A stretch of DNA of 64,000 bases from UBA6623 sp965238125 (GCA_965238125.1 OZ250179.1:3472001-3536000), one strand, 5' to 3'; counted from the stretch's first letter, positions 35,278 to 45,205 are shown. A program made the numbers and translations. The notes: generated by a model from the sequence alone, not told the origin.

Positions 35278-35949
35278 ATCGATTTTTCCTATTGTAGCGG
35301 AAACCTGTGTCCGACCCGCTTCGCCGCCCCCGCCCCGTCCAACCCGCCTTCGTTCGACCCGCTGGACCACAAAAGTTGCTCCGAGCCCATGCCCGCGGTT
35401 ACCGGTCCCTGGTTCACCCCCGGCGCATCGTTCCCGGTGCTTCCGCGCGGTCGCCTGTTGACCCCACGTTCTTTCGAGGCCTAGAATAGGCGAGCCGCGA
35501 GGGTGTGGCGCCGTGAAAAATAGGGACTGTACCTAGCGCCGACCGAATCAGTTCCATTGAACTACTAACTCTTCCGAAAATAGCCTTCGAGAGTATTGTG
35601 TATTACGTTTATGCCCGGCAAGGCCGCGAACCCTTTGAGCCGCGAAGCGGCGCCAGGAATATAGCCCAGGGTGGAGCCGGAACGGCGGAACCCTGGGTGG
35701 AACCCCCACCCGCGCGAGCCCTGGAGGGGCGGCAGGAAGCTCTCGCCCGACCCTTCGGCCCGTCGGCACCCATTTTCATGGCGGCATTATGAATCCCGGA
35801 TTCACAGAAACGGACTGTACCCGATTTTTTCACAGCCTTTCATGGCCGCCAAGCCGGCCACAACGAACGATGAAAATAAGGGACTTACATCCTCATTTTG
35901 AGAGAGCCCCCGTCGAACCGCGTCGGCACCCCCACGAACAGGAGGCGTC
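35278..35949. repeat. Gap with a P-family palindrome split by an R-family repeat
   Basis: 35285-35510 shows no gene. At 35512 the left half of a P repeat begins (CGTGAAAAATAGGGACTGTA, AGCGCCGACC). From about 35560 to 35815 an R-family repeat follows (CTCTTCCGAAAATAG, GAGCCGCGAAGCGGCGCC, CCCAGGGTGGAGCCGG, TGAATCCCGGATTCACAGA). The right half of the P repeat then resumes (CGGACTGTACCCGATTTTTT, CACAGCC to about 35848). Confidence 0.65.
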
Positions 35950-38462
35950 ATGAGTCACGCTCACCCGTATCCCCGATCCATTTCCGGTTTTTTCCGACCA
36001 GCTCGGGGACCCGCCCTCGCGACCATCGGCTTGATCGCTCTCAGCGCCTGCGGTGGCTCTTCGAACGGCGTCGTCCGTCTCGTCGACCGCTTCGAAGACG
36101 ACGCGGTTCACAACTCGCCGACGAAAATCGCGCAAACCGAGTCGGCCGGCTCATGGAATTTCTCCGAACCCGACGACTCGCCCGCCACCGCCATGCTCGG
36201 CTGGAAGGCGGGCGTCGGCGTCAGCGGCCTGCGCGCCGAGAACGGTCGACTCCGCGGGCGCTCCACGACAGACTTCCCCATCATCTGGGTCGACAACAAG
36301 GCCGGCGTCGATTCCCCCGATCTGCTGCACGCCGTCGAAGTCCGTCTGCGTGTCGGCAATGGCGCAAACCTGATGGCCACCCCGCAAGGGGACGACGATC
36401 TCGATTTCAAGAAAATCCTCGAGCGAGCCGAGCCCCTACAACAGCCCTGGAATTTCTCCACTCCCTTGGCCACCGGCGACAATCTGCAAACCGTCACCAT
36501 GCGCTTCGCCGGCTCGACGCCCCTGTCGAGATTCCACAAGCTTCTGATTCGCCCGACCGACGTCGCCAGCGCCGACTTTGAAATTGAATCCGTGCGCTTG
36601 ATTTCGCGCAAGGAACATCTCAGCCGCATCCCTTCCGGCGTCGGCTGGCAGGGCCTGGGCGAAATCTATCGCGAAACGCTCGTCTCCCGCGCTCCCGAAT
36701 CCATCGTCTTTGACGTGGACTTGCAACAGCGTCCCTGGCTCGACCTGCACTTGGGCACCGTCGAGGACGCCCCGGTCACCTTCGCCGTCCGCGTCGCGGC
36801 CCAAGGCGACGACGCCAAGGCTGGCGAACTGCTCCTCGAACACACTCTCACCACGCCCAATCGCTGGGAGGAAGCCCCGGTCGACCTTTCCGCCCACGGC
36901 GGGCGAAGCGTGTCTTTATCGCTGACCGTCTCGGCCCGACAACCCGGCGCCTTGGGTTTCTGGGGAACAGCGGCGGTCCGCGGCCGCGGCGGGGCTGCCC
37001 GGCAGGCGACCGAGGAAGCCTCCACCGAGTTGGTTCCCGGCAACAAGACTCCGCAAGGCGTCATCCTCATCGTGGCCGACACCTTGCGGAGCGATCACCT
37101 CAATCAATGGGGATATGAACGCGAAACCGCGCCGACTCTTTCCGCGCTCGCCGACCGCGGCGCCTTGTTTCTGGACAACATTGCTCAGGCCACCTGGACG
37201 AAGGTCTCGGTCCCGACGATTCTCACGTCGCTCTATCCCAGTTCTCACCGCGTCACCGACATGGCCGACCGTCTTCCCGCTCCGGCCGTCACCCTGGCCG
37301 AGGTTTTCCGCGACGCCGGTTACGCAACGGCGAGCTATTCCTCGGTCCCGTTCAGCGGCAAGCTGACAAGCTTGCACCAGGGCTTTGAAGAACTGCACGA
37401 AAACGGTTCCGTTCCCGAAAGCGGTTACCGCAGCAAGAGCGCCCGGCCGTATGTGGACCGCTTGAGCGCATGGCTCGGCGCCCACCGCGACGAACCCTTC
37501 TTCGTCTTTCTGCACGTCTTTGACCCGCACTCACCCTTCGAGCCGAGGCGCCCCTATCACGCAACTTGGTCCGACCCGGCGCAAAGGGAACAACATGACA
37601 AGAACGTCGAACAGGTCAAAAAATTCATCGAGGGGCCGGGCGGCAACCGCGTCATGCGAAACTCAAAGAGGTGGTCGCGTCGGGCGTCGATCGCGAGCAG
37701 TTGATGAGCTACTTCCAGGGTTGGTATGACGGCTCGATTCTCGCCATGGACGCCGAGGTGGCTCGCCTGATGGAGCGCCTGCGCGGCTTAGGATTGGACG
37801 ACAAAACGCTGCTGGTGTTCACTTCCGACCACGGAGAGGGCTTCCACGACCACGGCTTGATGTGGCACGGACAGACGGTTTACGGCGAATTGACGAACGT
37901 TCCCTTGATGTTCCACGGTCCGTCGTTCCTGCCCGAGGGCTTGGTCATCCGAGAAACCGTGCAGAACATCGACATCATGCCGACCGTGCTCGAGTTGAGC
38001 GGCTTGGCGGCCCCGGAAAACATCCAGGGACAGAGCCTCGTGGGACTGATGGCCGCCGCGCGCGACGTCGGCGAAGCGGAATCCGGCCTCGCCGAGTCGG
38101 CTGCGAGCTACGGTTGGCGGCCGCGCGGCGCTTTTAGCGAAAAGAACCTGACCGAGCAAACCGGCGGACCCCGGCCCCTCAACACCGAGTCCTTCGCCGT
38201 GATTCACGAGGGTTGGAAATTGATTCACAACACCGTGCGCATCGACGAGGGCCCGGAATACGAACTCTTCAACCACCGCAAAGATCCGCTCGATCAGAAC
38301 AACCTTGCCGACGAGCGACCCGAGATTCTCGAAAAGCTCAAGACAAAACTCGAAGAGCGTCTCGCCCTGGCCCGCGCTTCACCGCTGCCCGAGGCCGATT
38401 CAACCGAGGGAATAAGCGACGAGGAACTCCAGCGGCTGCGGAGTTTGGGCTACATCCAGTGA
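35950..38462 (+). pseudogene. Lipoprotein-like sulfatase, one-base frameshift
   Basis: The ATG at 35950 gives a leader with lipobox LIALSACGG. Residues 40-370 are a beta-rich N-terminal region of unknown type. The sulfatase (alkaline phosphatase superfamily) domain follows: GVILIVADTLRSDHLNQWGYE with the metal Asp, then TWTKVSVPTILTSLYPSSH in the place of the formylglycine signature, and FLHVFDPHSPFEP. At about 37655 one base appears missing. The next phase continues LKEVVASGVDREQLMSYFQGWYD, TSDHGEGFHDHG with the metal His/Asp, and ends LRSLGYIQ, typical of acidobacterial sulfatases. The restored length is about 837 residues. A sequencing error is possible. The signature starts with Ser (SVPT) and lacks the Arg of C/S-x-P-x-R. 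Confidence 0.82.
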
Positions 38463-38499
38463 GCCGCTCTCGCCGGCTTCCCTGGTGCCTCGGGACGCC

Positions 38500-38712
38500 G
38501 GCCCCAACGCCGGCCTCCGCGCCGGCGTCAGCCCCCGGAGGGGGCGCGGGACAGTAGCCCCGGGTGAAGCGAAGCGGAACCCGGGGTCCCTTCCCCAATT
38601 CACAAGAAGCCCCGGACGGGGCGTAGGAAAGATCGCTCGATTCCACCGCGCCCAACCAAACTTTCATGGCGGTGTGATGAATCACCGCATTCATGGAAAC
38701 GGACCGTTCCCG
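38500..38712. repeat. R-family dispersed repeat (R3)
   Basis: Contains CGCCGGCCCCAACGCCGGC, then CCCCGGGTGAAGCGAAGCGG with its complement AACCCGGGG, and a TGAATCACCGCATTCATGGA end followed by AACGGAC. Same layout as the copies at 26380, 35560 and 56030. No gene. Confidence 0.6.
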
Positions 38713-40074
38713 CTACACCTCATACACCGCTACCCGCGGCGCAATCTCCTCCCGCGGCAGCAGCGACGACCAATAGGCCACCACCTCCCGCACCGGCGGG
38801 CGGCCCTCCCCGACCCCCGTCCCCGTCGGCGGCCCGGTCAACACCAACGGAATCAACTCTCGCGTAAAACGGTCCACGGCGGCGCGCTCCTGTCCGCGAG
38901 CGCCGATCCGCAACTGCACTTCCGCCGGGTCGTCGTTGGGCGGCGCCAAACTACCGTGACAGGCGTTCACGCCCATCAACTCGGTGTGAATCTCATCGAA
39001 CGTCAGACCCAGAGCATCGAGCCGTTCGCGCACGATACGATCCGCCGCCCGCGCTTTCTCGACCGCCTCGGGCCAACTGAAGACCAGCGTCCCCACCGCC
39101 TTCCAGCCGGCCGAATAAGTCATCGACGTCTTCAAGGTCCCCGGCCGCGGACCGCCCCGAATGCCGCTGACCCGAACCCGATCTTCCCCATCGTCGGCGA
39201 GCCTAACGCTCGTGAAGTCCGCCGTGCAATCGGGCGTGATGTAGCAGTGAGGATCGCCCAGCTCGTAGAGCAACTGCTCGGTGACCACCGCACGATTCAC
39301 CCGCCCGCCGGTTCCGGGGTGCTTGGTGATGTGGAAGCCGCCGTCGGGTCGCGCTTCGATGATCGGGAACCCGACATTCGCCAGGTCGGGGATCGACTGC
39401 CAATCGACCTGGCAATTCCCGCCGCTCGCCTGCGCCCCGCACTCGATCAAATGCCCGGCAATGGTCCCCGCGGCCAACTTGTCCCAATCGTCCTCGGCCC
39501 ACCCGAAATCATGAACCATAGGGGCCAGAGTCAGAGCCGTATCGGTCGAGCGCCCCGCGATCACGACCCGCGCGCCCGTCGCCAACGCTTCCACCAGCGG
39601 AAAAGCACCCAGATAGACATTGGCGCTCAGCAGACGCGAGCGAACTTCCTCGATGGGTCGACCGCTCTCCATATCGTCGAAGCGCACGCCCCGCCCGAGC
39701 ATCTCGTCGAGCCGGTCGAAGATGCCGTCGCCTTGGACCACGGCCACCTTGACCCCGCCGAGCCCCTGTTCGCGGGCGCCGGCGATCACCGCCTCCGCGC
39801 AGGCAGTCGGGTTGACACCCCCGGCATTCGAAATCACCCGAATGCCCTTGTCGATCAATTGCGGAAACAGCCGAACCGTCAGCGGAACAAAGTCGCGCGC
39901 GTAGCCGAGGGACGGATCGCGCCGTTTCTGCTTTTCGAGAATCGACATCGTAATCTCGGCCAGATAATCCAGCACGAGATAGTCGATCGGCCCCTGCTCG
40001 ACTTGCCGCACGGGCGCCTCGAGCCAATCGCCCCAGAACCCCTGCCCGTTCGCGATGCGGATCATTTCCTTCAT
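38713..40074 (-). CDS. AtuA-family protein (DUF1446, acyclic terpene utilisation type)
   Basis: About 453 residues from the ATG at 40074 (MKEMIRIANGQGFWGDW); 8 upstream residues to 40098 are possible. Motifs include YLVLDYLAEITMSIL, VISNAGGVNPTACAEAV, VVIAGRSTDTALTLAPM and IECGAQASGGN, all typical of the PF07287 family. AtuA is needed for citronellol/geraniol breakdown in Pseudomonas, but its reaction is uncertain. The gene is 184 bases downstream of a biotin-dependent carboxyltransferase subunit in the same direction, a pairing seen in many bacteria and consistent with branched acyl-CoA degradation. Confidence 0.85.
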   Translation of the reverse strand: MKEMIRIANGQGFWGDWLEAPVRQVEQGPIDYLVLDYLAEITMSILEKQKRRDPSLGYARDFVPLTVRLFPQLIDKGIRVISNAGGVNPTACAEAVIAGAREQGLGGVKVAVVQGDGIFDRLDEMLGRGVRFDDMESGRPIEEVRSRLLSANVYLGAFPLVEALATGARVVIAGRSTDTALTLAPMVHDFGWAEDDWDKLAAGTIAGHLIECGAQASGGNCQVDWQSIPDLANVGFPIIEARPDGGFHITKHPGTGGRVNRAVVTEQLLYELGDPHCYITPDCTADFTSVRLADDGEDRVRVSGIRGGPRPGTLKTSMTYSAGWKAVGTLVFSWPEAVEKARAADRIVRERLDALGLTFDEIHTELMGVNACHGSLAPPNDDPAEVQLRIGARGQERAAVDRFTRELIPLVLTGPPTGTGVGEGRPPVREVVAYWSSLLPREEIAPRVAVYEV

Positions 40075-40127
40075 GGGGTCAAAACGCGTCGCTGCCAACC
40101 GACGACACTGTCGGCTCGCCTCGAGCC

Positions 40128-40190
40128 TCCGACGTGGCGCGCGCCTCCAAGCGAGCCGTGTCGGGCTTTCGAGCCCGACATTTCTCTCCC
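40128..40190. repeat. S-family repeat, copy S2
   Basis: GACGTGGCGCGCGCCTCCAAG, then GAGCCGTGTCGGGCTTTCGA and GCCCGACAT: same layout as the copy at 29340 but with the inner palindrome changed on both arms (GTCGGGC/GCCCGAC). Confidence 0.6.
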
Positions 40191-40258
40191 CGCCACTTTC
40201 CGCGCCGCTACGAGGAACACGCCGAATTCACGCTCCCCATTAATCACATCCGCTTCGC

Positions 40259-41893
40259 TCACGCCTCGATCAACGGCTTTGCCCCCGCCGTCACCTCCAA
40301 ACAAACCGCGATCACATCCCGGGTCCTGCGCGGTTCGATCACCGCGTCGACAAAGCCCCGTGCCGCGCTCCACTTCGGATCCAAATAGCGCTCATAATCA
40401 GCACGCGTGGCCTCCATCGCCGCAGCCAACTCCTCCCCCACCGGCTCGCCGACTTTCTCCAAGCGAGCCAACTCGGCCGCGTAGAGCGCCTGCACCGCCG
40501 ACTCGCCTTCCATCACGCCTACCCGCGCCGTCGGCCAACTGAAAATGAAATCGGGATCAAAGCCCTGGCCCGCCATGGCGTAGTACCCCGCCCCGCCCGC
40601 ATGGTTCACCGTCACCACGATCTTCGGAACCCGAGCGCAAGCCATCGATTCCACCATTTGCGCCCCGGCGCGAATGATGCCGCTCTGCTCGGCCTCGGGG
40701 CCGACCATAAACCCCGTGACGTCTTGTAGATAAACCAACGGCAACCCTTGCCGGTCGCACGTCTCCACAAAATGCGAAATCTTGCGCGCGCTCTCGGTGT
40801 AGATGATCGCGCCGATGCGCGTCTTATCGCCCTGACGCAAGAACCCTCGGCGATTCGCGATCAACCCCACCGGCCGCCCCCCCACGCGGGCATTGGCGCA
40901 AAGCACTTCGGGAGCATGACCGGCCATGAACTCCACAAAGCCCTCGGCGTCCACCACGCGATGGACGATCTCGAGCATGTCGTAGGGCAGCCGCGGATCG
41001 ACCGGCAGCACCGAGTCGATTTCATCGGGATCGAGCAACGGCTCCGAGCCCTCGGCGCCCACCCCCTCGGCCGCGCGCGGCAGGTCGGCGATTCGCCCTC
41101 GGATCAGCTCGATGCATTCCTGATCGTTCGCGACCTTGTAATGCGCCACGCCGCTGAGCTCGGTGTGGGTCGCGGCGCCGCCCAGCGTCTCGGCGTCGAC
41201 CGACTTTCCAATCGCCCCTTTGACGAGATTGGGGCCGCCGAGTCCCATGAAGCTCGTGCCCTCGACCATGATGATGACGTCGCTCAGTGCCGGCAAATAC
41301 GCTCCGCCCGCGATGCAAGGCCCCATCACCGCCGCGATTTGCGGAACCTTGAGGACCCGCCGCATCAGCGAGTTGTTGTAGAAGATCCGCCCCCCCCCGT
41401 ACCGTCCCGGGAAAACGCTTTCTTGAAACGGCAAATTCACGCCCGCCGAGTCGACCAGATAGACAATTGGGATGCGGCAGCGCATGGCGACCTGCTGCAT
41501 CCGAACCATCTTGGGGACAGTCTCGGGCCACCAGGACCCCGCTTTCACCGTCGAGTCGTTGGCGACGATCGCGACCGGACGGCCGGCGACCGTTCCCAGC
41601 GCCGTCACCACCCCCGCCGCCGGGGCCTTGCCGTCGTATTGGTCCCAGGCGACGAGCAGACCGAGTTCGAGTAACGACGAGCCGGAGTCGATGAGCCGCG
41701 CCGCTCTTTCGCGAGCCGTAAGCTTCCCCGCCGCGTGCTGCTTGGCGATGCGCTCCTCGCCGCCCCCCTCGCGGAGTCGTTCTTCCAGCTCGCGAAGTTG
41801 CTCGACCAGCGCCCGCATGTGGGCCGCGCGCGCGGCACGTTCGTCGGCGTCGGGCGGATGCAGTCCCGGTTGTGGTTGGAAGGTCGCTTTCAT
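40259..41893 (-). CDS. Acyl-CoA carboxylase, carboxyltransferase subunit
   Basis: 544 residues of a biotin-dependent carboxyltransferase, closest in style to methylcrotonyl-/geranyl-CoA or propionyl-CoA carboxylase beta chains. Visible motifs are KLTARERAARLIDSGSSLLE, VDSAGVNLPFQESVFPG, AAVMGPCIAGGAYLPALSD and GGAATHTELSGVAHY in the N-terminal crotonase half, and NRRGFLRQGDKTRIGA, FMVGPEAEQSGIIRAG and NHAGGAGYYAMAGQGFDPDF in the C-terminal half. No biotin carboxylase or biotin carrier gene is in this window, so the enzyme must borrow one encoded elsewhere. Confidence 0.9.
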   Translation of the reverse strand: MKATFQPQPGLHPPDADERAARAAHMRALVEQLRELEERLREGGGEERIAKQHAAGKLTARERAARLIDSGSSLLELGLLVAWDQYDGKAPAAGVVTALGTVAGRPVAIVANDSTVKAGSWWPETVPKMVRMQQVAMRCRIPIVYLVDSAGVNLPFQESVFPGRYGGGRIFYNNSLMRRVLKVPQIAAVMGPCIAGGAYLPALSDVIIMVEGTSFMGLGGPNLVKGAIGKSVDAETLGGAATHTELSGVAHYKVANDQECIELIRGRIADLPRAAEGVGAEGSEPLLDPDEIDSVLPVDPRLPYDMLEIVHRVVDAEGFVEFMAGHAPEVLCANARVGGRPVGLIANRRGFLRQGDKTRIGAIIYTESARKISHFVETCDRQGLPLVYLQDVTGFMVGPEAEQSGIIRAGAQMVESMACARVPKIVVTVNHAGGAGYYAMAGQGFDPDFIFSWPTARVGVMEGESAVQALYAAELARLEKVGEPVGEELAAAMEATRADYERYLDPKWSAARGFVDAVIEPRRTRDVIAVCLEVTAGAKPLIEA

Positions 41894-42196
41894 GCGCTAG
41901 TGCTCAGACCATGTGAAAAGACACGTTTCCCCGACCTTGTTTGGAAGGCGTCGAGCTGCCAGCGTAGAGGAAACCACGTGCCAAACAGAGCCGCATCGCC
42001 ACGCGATGCGGTCACTCAAGAATAGTGCTTTGCCGCCAAACAAACTTTTTCAAGCGGTCGTGGCACTAGGTTCGAGTCTTCGAAGGCTCCCTCAGGATCG
42101 TATCATGCAAACGATTCCGGCCGACCACACACCTGGCGCGGGATGGGAAGAGTTTGCGGAGGGAGAAGCCCACAGGCTCACGCCAAAGTTACAGCG
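41894..42196. other. Intergenic gap
   Basis: No convincing gene. One hairpin CCGCATCG-CCACG-CGATGCGG lies near 41992-42012; palindromes of this type are scattered in this genome. The rest shows no motif I recognise. Confidence 0.45.
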
Positions 42197-43378
42197 TCAT
42201 CTTGGCCGACCGAACTGCGTTCGGCGGGTCCCCGCTTCGGCCAATCGGGCCAAGGAAAACATGGGCTCGGGTTCGACCCTCCCGAGAACGCATTGAGCGA
42301 CATGCTCTCCCAAGGCCGGGCCGAGTTTGAAACCGTGACCGGACCCGCCGCCAACGAGCCAAACATTACCCGCCTCCGGATGCCGATCGATGATCAAATG
42401 GCCGTCCGGGGTGTTTGCGTACTGACAGACCCGTGATTCAACGAGCGGCGCTGATCGCAGCCGAGGAAAGCGCCGGGCCAGGAATTCGCGGGCGCGCGCA
42501 ACGCTCTCCGGAGAAGGCCGGCGATCGCCGGCGGTTGGATCGAACATCTCACCCCGCGTGTCGTCGGCGATCTTGATTCCGCGCCGACCAATGTTGGGAA
42601 AACCGTAGAACAAGTGCTCGCCGTAATCGACCCAAATCGGAAATCTTCCCGGTTCGAAGGACGGGTCGCCCGGCGGTGTACCGAAGAAATGCACCTCCTG
42701 GCGTGTCGGACGAACGCTTTCTCCAATCCAATCCGGAAACAGATCGCCCAGCCACGGCCCGCAGGCAAACACATAGCGGTCCGCGGAAAGATGACCGCCG
42801 TCCGACAATTCAATTCGCTCCATCGCCTCGCGGCGGATCGGTCCGGGCTTCGCCGCGACTTCCAAGAACGTCCCTCGCTCCCGCTGAACTTGCTCGCGGA
42901 CAACACGGCAGGCACGCCGAGCGTGCAGATACCCGGCTTCGTGTTCAAAATACAGCGTTCGCACGCCGTCGAAGTCGATTTGGGGGAACCGGCGCTCGGC
43001 CTCGGTGTGTTTGAGACGATCGACCCGCAGCCCGAATTCCTCGGCGAGCGGCAGAGATGCCGTCGCGTAATCATCGTCCCGCCGGAACATCCACAACAGG
43101 CCCGTGCGGCGGTAAAGTTCGGTATTCCAGCGCTGTTGATGCTCCCGCCAAAGCGCGAAAGCGCGAGCGACCCATTGCACGTAGATGCGATCCGGCCCGT
43201 AGAGGCCGCGAATGCCCCGCGACTCGCCGCCCGAACTCGATCGCGAATTGCCCGCGCCCCAGGCGTCCAACAAGGTCACCCTCGCACCCATGCGCAGCAG
43301 GTGGAGAGCCGTCCAGCCTCCGAACGCCCCCGCGCCCACGACGGCGATGTGAGTCTTGGCGGCCGAGGTTGACGTCAT
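42197..43378 (-). CDS. FAD-dependent oxidase of the monomeric sarcosine oxidase type
   Basis: 393 residues from the ATG at 43378. The dinucleotide motif is HIAVVGAGAFGGWTALHLLR. A C-terminal CQYANTPDGHLIIDRHP corresponds to the segment that carries the covalent flavin Cys in monomeric sarcosine oxidase (C-x-Y-x-N-T-P-D), and VGGGSGHGFKLGPALGE is the second FAD motif. Such enzymes oxidise N-methyl amino acids or related amines to the imine plus hydrogen peroxide. Length fits the family. Confidence 0.88.
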   Translation of the reverse strand: MTSTSAAKTHIAVVGAGAFGGWTALHLLRMGARVTLLDAWGAGNSRSSSGGESRGIRGLYGPDRIYVQWVARAFALWREHQQRWNTELYRRTGLLWMFRRDDDYATASLPLAEEFGLRVDRLKHTEAERRFPQIDFDGVRTLYFEHEAGYLHARRACRVVREQVQRERGTFLEVAAKPGPIRREAMERIELSDGGHLSADRYVFACGPWLGDLFPDWIGESVRPTRQEVHFFGTPPGDPSFEPGRFPIWVDYGEHLFYGFPNIGRRGIKIADDTRGEMFDPTAGDRRPSPESVARAREFLARRFPRLRSAPLVESRVCQYANTPDGHLIIDRHPEAGNVWLVGGGSGHGFKLGPALGEHVAQCVLGRVEPEPMFSLARLAEAGTRRTQFGRPR

Positions 43379-43524
43379 AGCTGTTCCGAAAATCCCGTTG
43401 CGAGTGTACTGGGTTTTCCGTTGAGGAGCCAAGCGACCCCTTCCAACGAAACTCCGACGAACCGTAGCCGCGAAGCGGCGGCCGTAGTATCCGGGTGCCT
43501 GACAGACCGCACGTCACACAGCCT

Positions 43525-43827
43525 TCAAATATAGTAAAGCGTATTGTTTACAACAAGTTGCTTAGGGTCTGGGCGTCCGGATCCGCCGATTTCGCCGCCC
43601 GGTCGTTTATACGGTTGGCAAATGGCTACCCTGTTGCCTGAAGAATCGAAATACGCTATGATTTCTGAGCGCGTGCCATGGGGTTCCCCGCTCGATACGG
43701 GAGCATAGCGGCTTTTGCGAATTCTGGGAGTCAGATCACCAGACGCAATACGTTCGAATAGTCGATGAGATTCACACAGGCTCCGCAACTCCGAGGCTGT
43801 TACGCGTTTTTTGGCAAGTGACTCCAT
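43525..43827 (-). CDS. Small conserved-looking hypothetical protein
   Basis: 100 residues from an ATG at 43827. The N-terminus is helical and basic (MESLAKKRVTASELRSLCES). The C-terminus is IIAYFDSSGNRVAICQPYKR, then GGEIGGSGRPDPKQLVVNN. The G-S-G-R-P-D-P-K tail looks like a real conserved motif, but I do not recognise the family. It is divergent from, and overlaps by two bases, the gene at 43826. The pair could be a small two-gene module. Confidence 0.55.
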   Translation of the reverse strand: MESLAKKRVTASELRSLCESHRLFERIASGDLTPRIRKSRYAPVSSGEPHGTRSEIIAYFDSSGNRVAICQPYKRPGGEIGGSGRPDPKQLVVNNTLYYI

Positions 43828-44077
43828 GACTGATCTAGAACACCGGATTCGTGAGTTGCTCCTGGAGTATCTGAGTGAAGCGATTCAACTGGATGTCCTG
43901 CGAGAGCGGCAAATTGACCTCCAGTTGAGAGCCGAAGCCGACAAGGACGCCGGAGCCCTTGATGTGCTCGATCAGGTCGAGCTGGTGCTAGCGGAATTTT
44001 CGAACGGGCACCGGACTGATCAAAGCGTACGTTCCGAGATCCAGACAATTGTGAGTTTCGTGCATTCAGGCGCGTGA
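43826..44077 (+). CDS. Small helical hypothetical protein
   Basis: 83 residues from the ATG at 43826 (MTDLEHRIRELLLEYLSEAI). It is strongly amphipathic and acidic, with predicted helices throughout (LDVLRERQIDLQLRAEADK, VLDQVELVLAEF). There is no family I can name. The divergent overlapping start with the gene on the other strand suggests shared regulation. Confidence 0.55.
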   Translation: MTDLEHRIRELLLEYLSEAIQLDVLRERQIDLQLRAEADKDAGALDVLDQVELVLAEFSNGHRTDQSVRSEIQTIVSFVHSGA

Positions 44078-44231
44078 AGAGATTCACTCCGTCTTCGCCG
44101 CTGTGCGGGGAGAGCCGTAATCGCTGAATTCCACGAATACGGCCGGCGTTACGACGGCGTCTTTATGGGCCGGCAGGCTGTATTCGCCTCGACGAACGTG
44201 GTCAACCGCTTTTTCACCGGGAACCCATTCC

Positions 44232-45020
44232 TCAGTACAGCCCCGCTGTAGCCCCGCCGTCAACAGCAATGGCCGTTCCCTGAACGTGTCTCGAACGCGG
44301 CGAACAAAGAAAGGCCGTCAAGTCCGCCACGTCTCCCGGGCGTCCGAGCCTGCGAATGCCTTGGCCCTTCACCATGTCGGCTTTGACCTGCTCGGGCGAA
44401 ACGCCGCGCATCTCCGCCCGCATCGTGAAGATCTCCTCGACGCGCCGAGTTTCCGTCAACCCCGGATAGACGGCGTTGACATTGACGTCGTCGCGCAAAC
44501 CCAGCCCGGCGAGCGCTTTGGTAAAGTTCGCCATGGCGGCATTCACCGCGCCCCCGATCATGAAGTCCGGATCGGGCGTGCGAGCGAACCCGCCTACCAC
44601 GTTGACCACCGATCCTTGGCTCTGTCGGAGCAAGGGCCAGCAAAGCCGCGACAAGCGCACGCAGGCGTAGAACTTCAAGGCGAAGCCGTCTTCCCACAGC
44701 GCGTCGTCTTGTTCGAGAAAAGGGCCGCCCTTAGTGGCTCCGGCGTTGTTGATGAGAATGTCGAGGCGGCCGAACTGCTCTTCCACTTGGGCGTGAAGGG
44801 CGCGACAGCCCTCCTGCGTACGCAAATCCCCGGCACAACTTTCGACTCGCCGGCCGCTGTCGGCGGCGATCTGTTGCGCGGCCTGCCGCAACGTTTCTTC
44901 GGTGCGGGCGGCGACGATGCAGTCGCAGCCTTCCCGCGCCAACCGATCGGCGATGGCACGGCCGATGCCGCGACTCGCTCCGGTAATCAAGGCGACTTTG
45001 CCTTCGAGTTCTGATGCCAT
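44232..45020 (-). CDS. Short-chain dehydrogenase/reductase (FabG-like)
   Basis: 262 residues from the ATG at 45020. Motifs are ITGASRGIGRAIADRLAREG, ILINNAGATKGGPF, VVNVVGGFARTPD in place of the usual catalytic Ser strand, and VNAVYPGLTETRR. The expected Y-x-x-x-K active site is not clear: the region reads FMIGGAVNAAMANFTKAL, with no Tyr four residues before the Lys. It may therefore be a divergent or inactive SDR. An extension to 45092 lacks coding character. Confidence 0.83.
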   Translation of the reverse strand: MASELEGKVALITGASRGIGRAIADRLAREGCDCIVAARTEETLRQAAQQIAADSGRRVESCAGDLRTQEGCRALHAQVEEQFGRLDILINNAGATKGGPFLEQDDALWEDGFALKFYACVRLSRLCWPLLRQSQGSVVNVVGGFARTPDPDFMIGGAVNAAMANFTKALAGLGLRDDVNVNAVYPGLTETRRVEEIFTMRAEMRGVSPEQVKADMVKGQGIRRLGRPGDVADLTAFLCSPRSRHVQGTAIAVDGGATAGLY

Positions 45021-45205
45021 TGTGGAGTTTCCTTGCGCACTTGGACCAACCGCGCTCCCCCATCTTCGCACGCGACGAACAAGACGGCGCATCGCATCAA
45101 GGTTGCGCCATCATGGTCGTCGCCAACGAGGTCCTGGAAACACCAGCGCGGCCGGCCGAATGTTCACTGCGCCGGCCCATTCCTCGCCCCCCTATGAATC
45201 CGCCC

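Noticed and set aside
35147..35461. Small plus-strand protein over the tRNA-Pro region
   Set aside because: Its apparent sequence (RRDLNSGPLPPQGSALPGC) is the translated complement of the tRNA, a common annotation artefact.
38485..40542. 685-codon open frame on the plus strand
   Set aside because: It lies opposite the AtuA gene, is arginine/proline/histidine-rich without any motif, and the minus strand gives a clear family match.
44084..44269. 61-codon minus-strand frame downstream of the SDR
   Set aside because: It overlaps the SDR 3' end in another phase and shows no ribosome site or family motif.
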